DNA of 64,000 nt, taken from positions 3,100,001-3,164,000 of the forward strand of contig NC_019902.2 of the NCBI RefSeq assembly GCF_000321415.2. The letters are read 5' to 3'. Source of the DNA: Thioalkalivibrio nitratireducens DSM 14787. Its GTDB lineage: Bacteria > Pseudomonadota > Gammaproteobacteria > Ectothiorhodospirales > Ectothiorhodospiraceae. The position numbers and the translations under genes were made by a program. The notes beneath the pieces are model-generated. The model had not been told where the DNA came from and did no database searches. It saw only the letters and a list, made by a program, of their open reading frames with translations. Positions 36,674-45,135 of this stretch are shown here, in pieces. Numbering within the stretch: the stretch's first letter is position 1; each line of letters opens with the position of its first letter.

Positions 36674-36981
36674 GCTGCGTCCTCCGCTTCGGATTTGCGC
36701 CGGCGCACGCAACGCCGTGACATCACCCACGTTAACTGCCATAACGCGCGACCGCCACCCCTCGATGGACCAAGCGTAGCGCGGAAAACGCCGAAGGCCG
36801 TGATCCGCCGCTCCCACACCGAGGTTGCCGCGGGCACCGGGGGGCCGTCAACGCCGGGTCGCGGATGACCCTGCGCTCTTCCGTCCGGCCCGTGGCCGAG
36901 ACGGGTGCGCTGGGTTCTGTCACGCCAACGATCGTCCGGGGCCGCGGGCGACAGCCCTGGCCCCGACCTCCCGGGTGCCAA
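36674..36981. other. Intergenic region with GCCGAAGGC repeat
   Basis: About 300 bases between the DUF6489 and FKBP genes; holds the hairpin repeat at 36788-36845 and no gene. Confidence 0.5.
36788..36845 (+). repeat. GCCGAAGGC-centred hairpin repeat, copy 2
   Basis: Shares GCCGAAGGCCGTGATCCGCC with 4601-4656. With GCGGAAAAC just before it, the copy can fold as a hairpin around GCCGAAGGC. Confidence 0.6.
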
Positions 36982-37683
36982 TCAGTCCAGAACCTCCAGC
37001 AACTCCACCTCGAAGATCAGCGTGGACCCCGGGGGGATCGCCGGGCTCGGGCTGCTGTCGCCATAGGCGAGATCCGCGGGCAGGTAGAATTTGTACCTAT
37101 CGCCTTCGGACATCAACTGCACACCCTCGGTCCAGCCCGAGATCACGCTGCCGAGCGGGAACTCGGCGGGCTGCCCGCGTTCGACCGAGCTATCGAATAC
37201 CTCGCCGTCGATCCGGGTGCCGTGATAATGGACGCGTACCGTGTCCTGTGCACTCGGCGACCTGCCGGTGTCGGTGGACGACAGGATTTCGTACTGGAGT
37301 CCGGATTCCGACACCTCTACGCCGTCGCGTTCCGCGTTCTCGGCCAGGAAAGCCCGACCCTCGTCGCGCGCGGACTCGGCCTGCTCACGTTCCAACTGGC
37401 GTTGTTGCGCCATCTGGCGCTCGCCGAGCACCTCGATCGCCGCATCGAGGCGTTCCTGGGAAACCTCGCTCTCCGCACCCTCGAATCCGGCCCTGACGCC
37501 CGCCAGCAACGCGTCCAGGTCGAGTTCCAGACCCTCGGTCTGCATCAGCAGGTTGGTGGCGAAACCATAGCCGAGTCCGTAGGAAGCGATTTCCTCGTCG
37601 GTCTCGAGTTGGCCGGCCGAACACGCCGTGGCGGTCAAAATCAGAACGGCCGCGGTTGCGGCGAAACGCAGTGTTGCTTTCAT
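36982..37683 (-). CDS. FKBP-type peptidyl-prolyl isomerase (MIP/FklB-like)
   Basis: A 233-residue exported protein. A signal ends at TATAC or just after; the cysteine makes a lipoprotein possible but the lipobox is weak. Residues about 30-115 form the helical dimerisation region of MIP-like proteins (ASYGLGYGFATNLL, then QERLDAAIEVLGERQMAQQR). The C-terminal FKBP domain has VRVHYHGTRIDGEVFDSS, VISGWTEGVQLM, GDRYKFYLPADLAYG and PGSTLIFEVELLEV. It speeds proline isomerisation and acts as a periplasmic chaperone. The ATG at 37683 follows GGGAAA. Confidence 0.92.
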   Translation of the reverse strand: MKATLRFAATAAVLILTATACSAGQLETDEEIASYGLGYGFATNLLMQTEGLELDLDALLAGVRAGFEGAESEVSQERLDAAIEVLGERQMAQQRQLEREQAESARDEGRAFLAENAERDGVEVSESGLQYEILSSTDTGRSPSAQDTVRVHYHGTRIDGEVFDSSVERGQPAEFPLGSVISGWTEGVQLMSEGDRYKFYLPADLAYGDSSPSPAIPPGSTLIFEVELLEVLD

Positions 37684-38104
37684 GCGCACTTTCCCTTGGT
37701 GGCTGCATTGAACGGAGCGGCGCAGCGTGATGGCGGCGCCGAGAACCGATGAACCGGGTGGCTGACAACCCAGGCAGGTGGCCATGCTCTGCCCCCCGGG
37801 CAGGGCAGTGTAACGAGCACCCCAGCGTGCGGCCAGCCCGCGGATTGTGACCGGGGCCGCAATTCCAGGCCCGTTCGCCGCATCAGGCTGCGCGCAGAAA
37901 ATCCGCATCTGGCGCATTCGCAGCGACGCGCGGGTCGCACGCGGCGTGTTCGATGGGTCTCTTCCTTTCGCTTGCGGAAGGCGGGACGATCACCGCGACC
38001 CGTGACCGACCCGGATTCCTCCAGGTGGCCACGATAGCAGCAACACGCGCCGCAGGAAGCCCGTCTTACGCAAGTCCTGGCCGGAACATGCGCGGTGCGC
38101 GATG
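37684..38104. other. Intergenic region, no gene seen
   Basis: About 420 bases between two leftward genes. Frames are open but not protein-like. An inverted CTTTCGCTTGCGGAAG-like segment near 37965 is the only structure noticed. Confidence 0.4.
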
Positions 38105-39430
38105 CTAGAAACCGAGCGCCTCGAACTCCATCTCCTGAAAGATCAGCGCGGCATTCCTGCGCGAGAGCTCGTGAAACGTGTCCAGATGCGCGTAGGCAGA
38201 CTGGTCGATCTGGTAGGCGTCGTTCAAGCCGCCGCCGGAATCCAGGATCTTCGCCACCTCTTCGCGCATGTACACGAGATAGTCACGCGTGTAGCGGGTC
38301 ACTTCCTCGTAGCCCTCAACCGGTCCCCCATGGCCGGGAACGATGATTTCCGCACCCAGGTCGACGAAGCGATCCCAGGTCTCGATCCACCCGCCGGTAT
38401 CGGTATCCTCAAACACCGGAAGCAAGCGCTCGTGGAAAGCGACGTCGCCGGAGATCACGACCTTCCTTTCCGGAAGCCACACTACGATGTCCCCGGGGCT
38501 GTGCGCCGGTCCCAGGTTCAGAAGTTCGATCGTCTCGCCGCCGAGCGTCAGCTCGAGCCGGTCGGTGAAGGTTTCGTCCGGCGTGCCAAGCCGGGTGCGG
38601 AAGGCTTTGTCGCGACTGCGCTGCTGCAACCGTGCAAGCAATGCCGGTCCGTTCTCCTCGATCTCCCGTGCCGCATCGACGTGGGCAATGACCGGCACCC
38701 CCCGATCCTGCCAGTAGGTCATGCCCAGCATCGCGTGACCCTGGCCATTTTCCAGCACCACGTATTTCACCGGCTGGTCGGTCACCCGCCGGATCTCGTC
38801 ATGCAGGGACTTGGCAAGCAGATAGTTGTCGCCGGCGTTTACTACCAGGACGCCGGCGTCGGTGATCACGAACGACAGGTTGTTGTTGTGTCCCGAGTTC
38901 TCGTAGGTATGCGGCTGCGTCGCACCGATGGCCGACCAGACGCCATCGGTCACCTTTTCCGGCCGGCTGTACAGGAACGAGTCGGGCGCCTTGTTCGCCA
39001 CGTACAGTGGCAGGTCGGCCTCCTTCCATTCAAAGAAGCCCTCGGCGTAGTTGCGCACGTTGGTGAAACCCATCTGCTGGAGTGTCTGGGCCGCAGGCGG
39101 ACTGCGCAGGTTCTGGCCGCAGTACACGACGATCGGGGTATCGGGATCGAGGGCCTGCTGGCCGATCTGGAACTCCAGCCAGCCCCGGGGGATGTTCAGC
39201 GTTCGATGCGACCGGATCATGCCGCCTGTCAGTGCCACCTCCGTCTGGGTGCGTACATCGATCACCACGTGGCGGGGATCGTCGGCGATCAGCGCCTGCA
39301 ACCCCTGCGTGTCGATATCCGTCACCTCAGCAGCTACCGCATCAAGCAACGTGTCGGGCGTCAGTTCCCCCGCCTGCGCGACCGCACACGCCAGCAGCAG
39401 CAGAAACGTCCCTGGAATCACCCGGCGCAT
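38105..39430 (-). CDS. Exported rhodanese / metallo-beta-lactamase-fold fusion protein
   Basis: A 441-residue protein with a signal (about 1-20), a rhodanese domain (about 25-150) and an MBL-fold domain to the end. The rhodanese active loop is VVYCGQNLRS, with the cysteine that carries sulfane sulfur. In the MBL domain the usual HxHxDH is replaced: the site reads LENGQGHAMLG, so both histidines and the aspartate are changed. Later ligand positions GPAHSPGD, ISGD and VPGHGG remain. It may therefore bind one metal or use a different site. A role in periplasmic sulfur transfer or persulfide handling is plausible, not shown. The start at 39430 has GGGGG six bases ahead; 39436 is an alternative. 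Confidence 0.85.
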   Translation of the reverse strand: MRRVIPGTFLLLLACAVAQAGELTPDTLLDAVAAEVTDIDTQGLQALIADDPRHVVIDVRTQTEVALTGGMIRSHRTLNIPRGWLEFQIGQQALDPDTPIVVYCGQNLRSPPAAQTLQQMGFTNVRNYAEGFFEWKEADLPLYVANKAPDSFLYSRPEKVTDGVWSAIGATQPHTYENSGHNNNLSFVITDAGVLVVNAGDNYLLAKSLHDEIRRVTDQPVKYVVLENGQGHAMLGMTYWQDRGVPVIAHVDAAREIEENGPALLARLQQRSRDKAFRTRLGTPDETFTDRLELTLGGETIELLNLGPAHSPGDIVVWLPERKVVISGDVAFHERLLPVFEDTDTGGWIETWDRFVDLGAEIIVPGHGGPVEGYEEVTRYTRDYLVYMREEVAKILDSGGGLNDAYQIDQSAYAHLDTFHELSRRNAALIFQEMEFEALGF

Positions 39431-39660
39431 ATCCATCCCCCTTTCATGGTCGTGAACCCCTCTTTGACGCAGGCGCACTCACACGCATTCCCGCGCGATG
39501 GATGATGGCAGCGCCCCGGCCGTCACGGGGCCACACACGAGCAATGCCGGGAGCTGCCGCACTCTTTCGCGATTGCGATGCCGGAATCCAGTCCTTCCCG
39601 CGGCGCCGTTGACACCGTAAGTTCGCGCGGTACCCTCTCCGCGCTTGGTATTCTGAACGC

Positions 39661-39921
39661 ATGATGTCCTGCGATTCAGGGGCTCCGGGAGCGACCGTGC
39701 TGGAACCGATGCGCACCTGTGGCCGGGTCGCGGCCCTGCAGATCGAATCGAAGGGCGACTTCGACTCCCAATCCACGGCCCTGCATGACGCCCTGAAGGC
39801 CCCGAAAACGCTGCTCCGGCTCGGGCCCGAGCAGGGCGTGAGCGGGCATTGCGGGGGGCTCGCGGCCAACGTGATGGAGGCCGCCATCTTCGACTGGATC
39901 GACTCCCGGCTCGCGGGGTGA
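39661..39921 (+). pseudogene. C-terminal fragment of an alpha/beta hydrolase
   Basis: An 86-codon frame whose last 70 residues (FDSQSTALHDALKAPKTLLR, then GVSGHCGGLAANVMEAAIFD) resemble the end of dipeptidyl-peptidase-like alpha/beta hydrolases. There the GHC histidine would be the catalytic one and MEAAIFDWID the last helix. The rest of the hydrolase fold, including the serine nucleophile, is absent. It could be a stub left by deletion or, less likely, a free-standing small protein. Confidence 0.5.
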
Positions 39922-39933
39922 CTGGCGCCAGCG

Positions 39934-41202
39934 TTACCGCGGCCCGCCGGACGCGTCCCCGGCGACTGCGGTGCGCGCTTGACCGCTGCCACGATGCACC
40001 AGCGACAGCGCCAGCAGCGCGGCGACGAGACTCCCGTAAAAGAACGCGATGTAGTCCTTCTTCAACGGCACCTCGGTCATGCTCGAGACCATGAACGCGG
40101 CGACGAACAGCAGGCCGGCGAGCGCGAATCCGTCCGATCGGTCACGCCGGTAACGCCACAGGAACAGCACCGCCGGGAAGACCATGTACGCCAGGATCCC
40201 GACCAGCCCCAGGATGCCGGTGGAAGCAAGCATCTCGAAGTAATGATTGTGGGCGTGTCCCCCGGTGAATACGGCGACCCTGGAATGAACCACGCCGGCG
40301 TCCACGAGATCCCCAATCTGCTCCTCCCGCTGGCTCCGCATCAGCCCCGTCAGCGGGTTTTCCAGGAACGCGTGGCCGGCCGCGATCCAGAGGCCCAATC
40401 GGTCACCGGAACTGATCGGGCTCTCGAGATCTCCGCGAGCGATGAAGCGTGCCTCGTCCACCGACTGGGCGACCCGATCCTGGAGCGCCGGAATCGCGCT
40501 GTACGCGAGACCGGCAAGCACCACGAAGGCCAGCGCCCCGACGCCGAGCGACCGCAGCGACACGCGATCCCGGTTGAGCAACACCCACGCGACCAGGAGC
40601 AGCGGGATCACGACCAGTGAACCCCGCGTCGCGTTGAGGAGCGCGATCAGGGTCATGGCCACCATCGCCACCGCCAGCAATGGCCGATACGCCGATCCGC
40701 GCATCAGCCCCAGCGCAAGGAACAGCATCGCCACGTTCACGAACCCGAGGTTGATTACCATCAGGAAATTGGTCACCCGCGGATGGCCCAGCCAGAAGTA
40801 CTGGTACAACGCCACCGCCAGTGTACCCACGGCACCCGCTGCAAGCCCCCACTCGAGCGCCGTCCGCAAGCGCGCCGGATCCTGCAATGCATGACGAAGG
40901 ACCAGGTACACCGGCACCGCAGCGGCCATCCCCAGCGGGCCCGCGGTGTAGTACGAGACGTTGGGTTCGCGGATCATGTGCGGGACGCTGGTGAACAGGT
41001 AGCTCAGCAGCGCCAGGACTACGGCAAGATCCAGGCCGGCGAGTGCACGGGCCTCCCGGTGGCGCAGCAGGTAGGCGGTCGCGAACACGAGCAGAATCAG
41101 AGCCCAGACGGTGGGCCGCACCGGAGTGCTGGTCACAGTGGCCAGCATCAGGAACAGCAGTGCCGAAACCGTCATCAGGCCGGCCTGGGGGCTCAATGTC
41201 AT
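39934..41202 (-). CDS. O-antigen ligase family membrane protein
   Basis: A 422-residue protein with about 11 membrane helices and one large periplasmic loop. The loop carries SGDRLGLWIAAGHAFLENP and GGHAHNHYFEMLASTGILG; the latter is the H-x-H-N-x-x-L-E type motif of WaaL-like ligases. LLNATRGSLVVIPLLL supplies the conserved arginine before the loop. Such enzymes join polymer from a lipid carrier to lipid A core, glycans or proteins. No sugar cluster surrounds it now, but the broken mutase gene near 30.4 kb may be a trace of one. Confidence 0.85.
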   Translation of the reverse strand: MTLSPQAGLMTVSALLFLMLATVTSTPVRPTVWALILLVFATAYLLRHREARALAGLDLAVVLALLSYLFTSVPHMIREPNVSYYTAGPLGMAAAVPVYLVLRHALQDPARLRTALEWGLAAGAVGTLAVALYQYFWLGHPRVTNFLMVINLGFVNVAMLFLALGLMRGSAYRPLLAVAMVAMTLIALLNATRGSLVVIPLLLVAWVLLNRDRVSLRSLGVGALAFVVLAGLAYSAIPALQDRVAQSVDEARFIARGDLESPISSGDRLGLWIAAGHAFLENPLTGLMRSQREEQIGDLVDAGVVHSRVAVFTGGHAHNHYFEMLASTGILGLVGILAYMVFPAVLFLWRYRRDRSDGFALAGLLFVAAFMVSSMTEVPLKKDYIAFFYGSLVAALLALSLVHRGSGQARTAVAGDASGGPR

Positions 41203-41450
41203 GTTAGATCGTCCATCGATCGAGCGGATAAGGCCGTTCTTCCTGGCGGGTGGTGGTCGGGCGCGCCGCGCATGGTACCCGACGCGCCGCCGGTAAGTCT
41301 CACCGGCCGGGATTCCCCGGCAGCGGATCCTGACGCAGCCATTGTCCGCCCGACACGCGTTCCGACCGTCGGCCGTGACGCCCGGCAGGTTCGATGACGG
41401 GCCCCGGCCCTGCTACCCTCTGCTGCACGAACATGCATCCGGAGTGGCTG

Positions 41451-42113
41451 ATGTCGAATCGCTCGATCGGCCTGAACGACAATGTCTACCAGTACCTGCT
41501 GCAAGTGTCGCTACGGGAGCATCCCGTACTCGCCGGGCTGCGCGAGAGCACGGCGCTTCTTCCCGAGGCCCGATTCCAAATCGCGCCAGAGCAGGGGCAG
41601 TTCATGGCCTGGCTGGCAGGCGCCATCGGCGCGCGGCGGATCCTCGAGATCGGCACGTTCACCGGGTACAGTGCGCTGGCAATGGCGCTGGCCCTTCCCG
41701 CAGACGGCGAGCTGGTCACCTGTGACGTCAGCCGCGAATGGACCGACATCGCCAGGAAATTCTGGGAACGGGCGGGGGTTGCCGCGCGTATCCGTCTGGA
41801 ATTGCGCCCGGCACTGGAAACTCTGGAACGGCTGCGTGCGCAGGGCGAATCAGGGCGGTTCGATCTCGCATTCATCGACGCGGACAAGACCGCCTACGAG
41901 GACTACTTCGAACTTTGCCTGGACCTGCTGCGCCCCGGTGGCAGCGTCCTGATCGACAACACGCTGTGGTCCGGGCAGGTCGCCGATCCCTCGGTGGAGG
42001 ATCCCGATACCGAGGCGATTCGCGGGCTCAACCGGAAGCTGCATCGGGACGAGCGGATCGAGCTGTCGCTGGTGCCGATCGCTGACGGCCTGACCCTGGC
42101 CCGCAAGCGGTGA
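41451..42113 (+). CDS. SAM-dependent O-methyltransferase (caffeoyl-CoA OMT type)
   Basis: A 220-residue class I methyltransferase. The SAM site is RILEIGTFTGYSALAMALAL, the acidic metal-binding loop is FDLAFIDADKTAYEDYFELC and the product loop is SVLIDNTLWSGQV. These match bacterial catechol-like O-methyltransferases; the substrate is unknown. GGAG six bases before the ATG at 41451 sets the start. A CTACCCT box lies 33 bases upstream. It is divergent from the O-antigen ligase. Confidence 0.92.
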   Translation: MSNRSIGLNDNVYQYLLQVSLREHPVLAGLRESTALLPEARFQIAPEQGQFMAWLAGAIGARRILEIGTFTGYSALAMALALPADGELVTCDVSREWTDIARKFWERAGVAARIRLELRPALETLERLRAQGESGRFDLAFIDADKTAYEDYFELCLDLLRPGGSVLIDNTLWSGQVADPSVEDPDTEAIRGLNRKLHRDERIELSLVPIADGLTLARKR

Positions 42114-42229
42114 CACCCGTGAGGGCGCCGACCGCTGTCGCGCGATTTCCAGGCACGCCCGGAAGCCGGCGACCGTCTCGTGTACCTTTCCGGCACTGGG
42201 ATCATCCGATCCCGAAGGAGCAAAACCCG

Positions 42230-42550
42230 ATGACAGCAGCTACGCGATTCAGCGTGGGCGAACTCGTCCACCACCGGAAATTCGGCTACCGGGGCGTGAT
42301 CGTCGGCGTGGACCCGGTCTTTGCCGGCTCTGACGAATGGTATGAGGCCGTGGCCCGCAGCCGACCGCCACGGGATCAGCCCTGGTATCACGTCCTAGTG
42401 GACGGCGACACCCATAGCACCTACGTGGCCGAACGCCACCTCGAAGCCGATACCAGTGGCGTGCAGATCGAACACCCCGACCTGGGCCGGTATTTCGATC
42501 GCTTCGTCAACGGGCGTTATGGTCGCGGCACGGGTTCCCGGATCCATTGA
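42230..42550 (+). CDS. hspQ: Heat-shock protein HspQ (hemimethylated-DNA-binding YccV family)
   Basis: A 106-residue protein. RFSVGELVHHRKFGYRGVIV opens the domain, followed by QPWYHVLVDGDTHSTYVAER and HPDLGRYFDRFVNGRY, all typical of HspQ/YccV. In E. coli HspQ tunes Lon proteolysis and is heat-inducible. GAAGGAG lies upstream of the ATG. Length matches the family. Confidence 0.93.
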   Translation: MTAATRFSVGELVHHRKFGYRGVIVGVDPVFAGSDEWYEAVARSRPPRDQPWYHVLVDGDTHSTYVAERHLEADTSGVQIEHPDLGRYFDRFVNGRYGRGTGSRIH

Positions 42551-42913
42551 GCGCGGATGCTCCCGGAAAACCGCGAACCGGGTCGCGCGATCCGTAAACA
42601 CCACCACATACCGGTTCCGGGCTTGCCCGGCCCGGTGCAGCCTGCCGCAAGCGGATCTCGAACAGTCGGATGCGGCTCGAAGCGCGCGGGGCAGCATGCC
42701 CGGAGCAGCGGGTTTGGAAAAGGGAACGGTCACGGCACTACGTGCCCCTTGTCATCGTTCGGGGCAGCGTGTCTCCCAATGATCGTGACTGCCGGGAGAC
42801 GCCGCACTCTGCAGGAGAAACACGGTTCTGTGCGTCCTCGCGGCTTGCTCTATGCTGTATCCGGGTGTACCGACTCTCCTTTTATCCTTCCCGATTGAAC
42901 CGCGGGTGCTTCC
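42551..42913. other. Intergenic region, no gene seen
   Basis: About 360 bases between hspQ and the transglycosylase. A CTATGCT box at 42850-42856 is a possible -10 for the next gene. Confidence 0.4.
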
Positions 42914-44119
42914 GTGATGATCAAAATCCTGCTTCCCCTGACCCTGTCCGCGGCCCTGGCCCCGCTCGCGCTCGGCGCGACGCCGGGTTTCGAGGCCTGC
43001 ATCGACGAAATCCGGGAAAAGGCAGTCGACCAGGGTGTCGACCCCGGGACCGCCGATCACGTGCTGAACCAGGTCGAGCATCTCGAGCGGGTCATCGACT
43101 TCGACCGGCGACAACCCGAGTTCACCACCCCGTTCGGCGATTACCTCGAGCGGCGGGTTACCCCGCAGCGGGTTGCCCAGGGCCGCGTGCTGCTGCACGC
43201 ACACCGTGCGTTGCTCGACCGCGTTCATGCGGAAACGGGTGTTCCGCCTGCCTATCTCCTGGCCTTATGGGGGATGGAGTCGAACTACGGCCGCCACTTC
43301 GGTGGCATCTCCGTACCGAGTGCGCTGGCCACGCTGGCCTGCGACCCCCGCCGGGGGGACTATTTCACCGGCGAACTCATCGCCGCTCTGCATATCATCG
43401 AGGAAGGAGCGATTCCGCTGGGGCGGATGAAAGGTTCCTGGGCTGGTGCAATGGGCCACGTGCAGTTCATGCCGTCGGTATTCCTGCAGTACGCAGTGGA
43501 TGGCGACGGCGACGGCCGGCGTGACCTCTGGAACAGCGTTCCGGACGCGATGATGTCCGCCGGCAATTTCCTGGCCGGGCTCGGCTGGGACGGTGCCTAT
43601 CGCTGGGGACGCGAGGTTCTGCTGCCGCTGGGTTTCGACTACGGCCAGGCAGGCCGTACCGAGCGCCGATCGCTCGGCGAATGGCGCCGGGCGGGCGTCA
43701 CCGACAGCTCGGGGCAACCCGTGGCCAACCTAGACATCCAGGCCGCCCTGCTGCTTCCCGCAGGGCACCGGGGACCGGCATTCCTGGTATATGACAACTT
43801 CGACGTCATCATGGGCTGGAACCGCTCCGAGTTCTTTGCCCTTGCCGTGGGTCACCTGGCCGACCGGATCGCAGGCGGTGGCGGTCTGCACACCCCGCCG
43901 CCTGCCGATGCGCCGAGAATGTCGCGCAAGCAGGTGATCCAGCTCCAAACCGCGCTCAACGCGATGGGCTACGACAGCGGCGAGGTGGACGGCATCCTCG
44001 GACCAGCAACGCGCAATGCCATCCGCGCCTACCAGCAGGCAAACGACATGATTCCCGACGGTTTTCCCGACCCCAACTTGCTGGCCCGACTGGACATCGC
44101 GGCTTCCGAGAACCTGTGA
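42914..44119 (+). CDS. Lytic murein transglycosylase (MltB family) with peptidoglycan-binding domain
   Basis: A 401-residue exported enzyme. A signal (about 1-21) precedes the MltB-type catalytic domain: YLLALWGMESNYGRHFGG carries the catalytic glutamate, followed by GRMKGSWAGAMGHVQFMPS and a GDGDGRRDLWN calcium-like loop. A C-terminal peptidoglycan-binding domain reads VIQLQTALNAMGYDSGEVDG and GPATRNAIRAYQ. It cleaves the glycan strand to 1,6-anhydromuropeptides. The start is GTG 42914 or ATG 42917. No lipobox is seen, so it is probably soluble in the periplasm. Confidence 0.94.
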   Translation: MMIKILLPLTLSAALAPLALGATPGFEACIDEIREKAVDQGVDPGTADHVLNQVEHLERVIDFDRRQPEFTTPFGDYLERRVTPQRVAQGRVLLHAHRALLDRVHAETGVPPAYLLALWGMESNYGRHFGGISVPSALATLACDPRRGDYFTGELIAALHIIEEGAIPLGRMKGSWAGAMGHVQFMPSVFLQYAVDGDGDGRRDLWNSVPDAMMSAGNFLAGLGWDGAYRWGREVLLPLGFDYGQAGRTERRSLGEWRRAGVTDSSGQPVANLDIQAALLLPAGHRGPAFLVYDNFDVIMGWNRSEFFALAVGHLADRIAGGGGLHTPPPADAPRMSRKQVIQLQTALNAMGYDSGEVDGILGPATRNAIRAYQQANDMIPDGFPDPNLLARLDIAASENL

Positions 44120-44211
44120 GAGTGCCCCTGAATGCCCGATAGTCTCAGGAGACTCCGCTTGGCCCACCAGGCGGATGCCCGCAACGCACCCACGCCCTGG
44201 CGCGCGGCCGC

Positions 44212-44748
44212 TCAGCGTATCTCGTCGAGCGGCACGCGGCGTTCCATCACCTGGGGGGTGATCAATGCGTAGCCCTGCTGCTGCCAGTGGGCCAGCTCCG
44301 TCATCGCCGACGGCGCCACCTCCACGAACGGCTGCAGGTCTTCGGGTGTGTAGCCGAAGTCTTCCAGGGCCAGCCCGCATACGCGGAATTTGACCCCCAG
44401 CAGTGCGTAGTAGCGCATGCGATCGACGGCCTGCTGGTACTGCTGTTCGTTGTGCCGTGCGAGCGTCACGAGCTCGGTCCCGTGGATCAGCACCACGATG
44501 TCCATGAACTCCGGATCCATGTTGAACGGCCGATCCTGCAGCGGGTTGATCAGCCCACGGAGCCAATAGAGGGCGGGCCCGATCTTTGCGGGGTGGTCGA
44601 AAAAGAAGTCGAACAGAACCCTGGGCTCTGCGTAATCCGGCTGGACGACCGAAGCGCCTTCTCTTCCGGTCGCGGGCCCGGGTGCACCGAGTGCCAGCAG
44701 CAGGATCGCGAGCGCGGGCAGCCTGCGCAGGGACACTGACTCCATCAC
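44212..44748 (-). CDS. Periplasmic DsrE-family protein
   Basis: A 178-residue protein with a signal (about 8-28) and a DsrE/F-like domain: VLFDFFFDHPAKIGPALYWL, FMDIVVLIHGTELVTLARHN, then YYALLGVKFRVCGLALEDFG. The cysteine in FRVCG sits where DsrE-like sulfur carriers often have theirs. Cytoplasmic DsrE proteins relay sulfane sulfur; an exported version suggests work on periplasmic sulfur. It converges with the transglycosylase. The next leftward gene upstream encodes a double-thioredoxin protein, so both may handle thiol or persulfide groups. Confidence 0.8.
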   Translation of the reverse strand: MMESVSLRRLPALAILLLALGAPGPATGREGASVVQPDYAEPRVLFDFFFDHPAKIGPALYWLRGLINPLQDRPFNMDPEFMDIVVLIHGTELVTLARHNEQQYQQAVDRMRYYALLGVKFRVCGLALEDFGYTPEDLQPFVEVAPSAMTELAHWQQQGYALITPQVMERRVPLDEIR

Positions 44749-45135
44749 ACACCTCCCATTGATCCGGGGCCGGCCGGCCCGGCGTTACCCAAGAGACGGC
44801 CCACCCTCCCGGTATCATCCTGGACCGGGGCCAGCACCTTGCGCCAGGCGAGAACCAAGCGTAGGTCCGGGAGCCCGGGAAGGCACACGGGCGGCTCCAC
44901 CGATCGCGCCCACACCATCCCGCGGACGGCATCCGGGCAAACGCCTGCCTCGTTCCCGGAATTGACGGCGAGTACGGAACTCAGGTACACGCTACGCGTG
45001 CCGGTCACGCGAGCATGAAAAGACAGCCACGGACAACACGGAAAATGACACGTATTCAATACTCTTGTCGGTTTCCGTGTGTTTTCGTGGCCCGTTGTCA
45101 TCGTTCGGGGTGCCTCTGACCCGAGGGCATGAAAG
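44749..45135. other. Intergenic region with CACGGA repeat
   Basis: About 390 bases; its right part is the repeat at 45014-45127. No gene seen. Confidence 0.5.
45014..45127 (+). repeat. Single CACGGA palindromic repeat
   Basis: Opens CATGAAAAGACAGCCACGGA and closes with CATCGTTCGGGGTGCC before CATGAAAG. It is closest to the middle unit of the 35641-36035 array, sharing CACGGAAAATGACA and GTATTCAATA. The arms pair into a hairpin. Confidence 0.75.
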
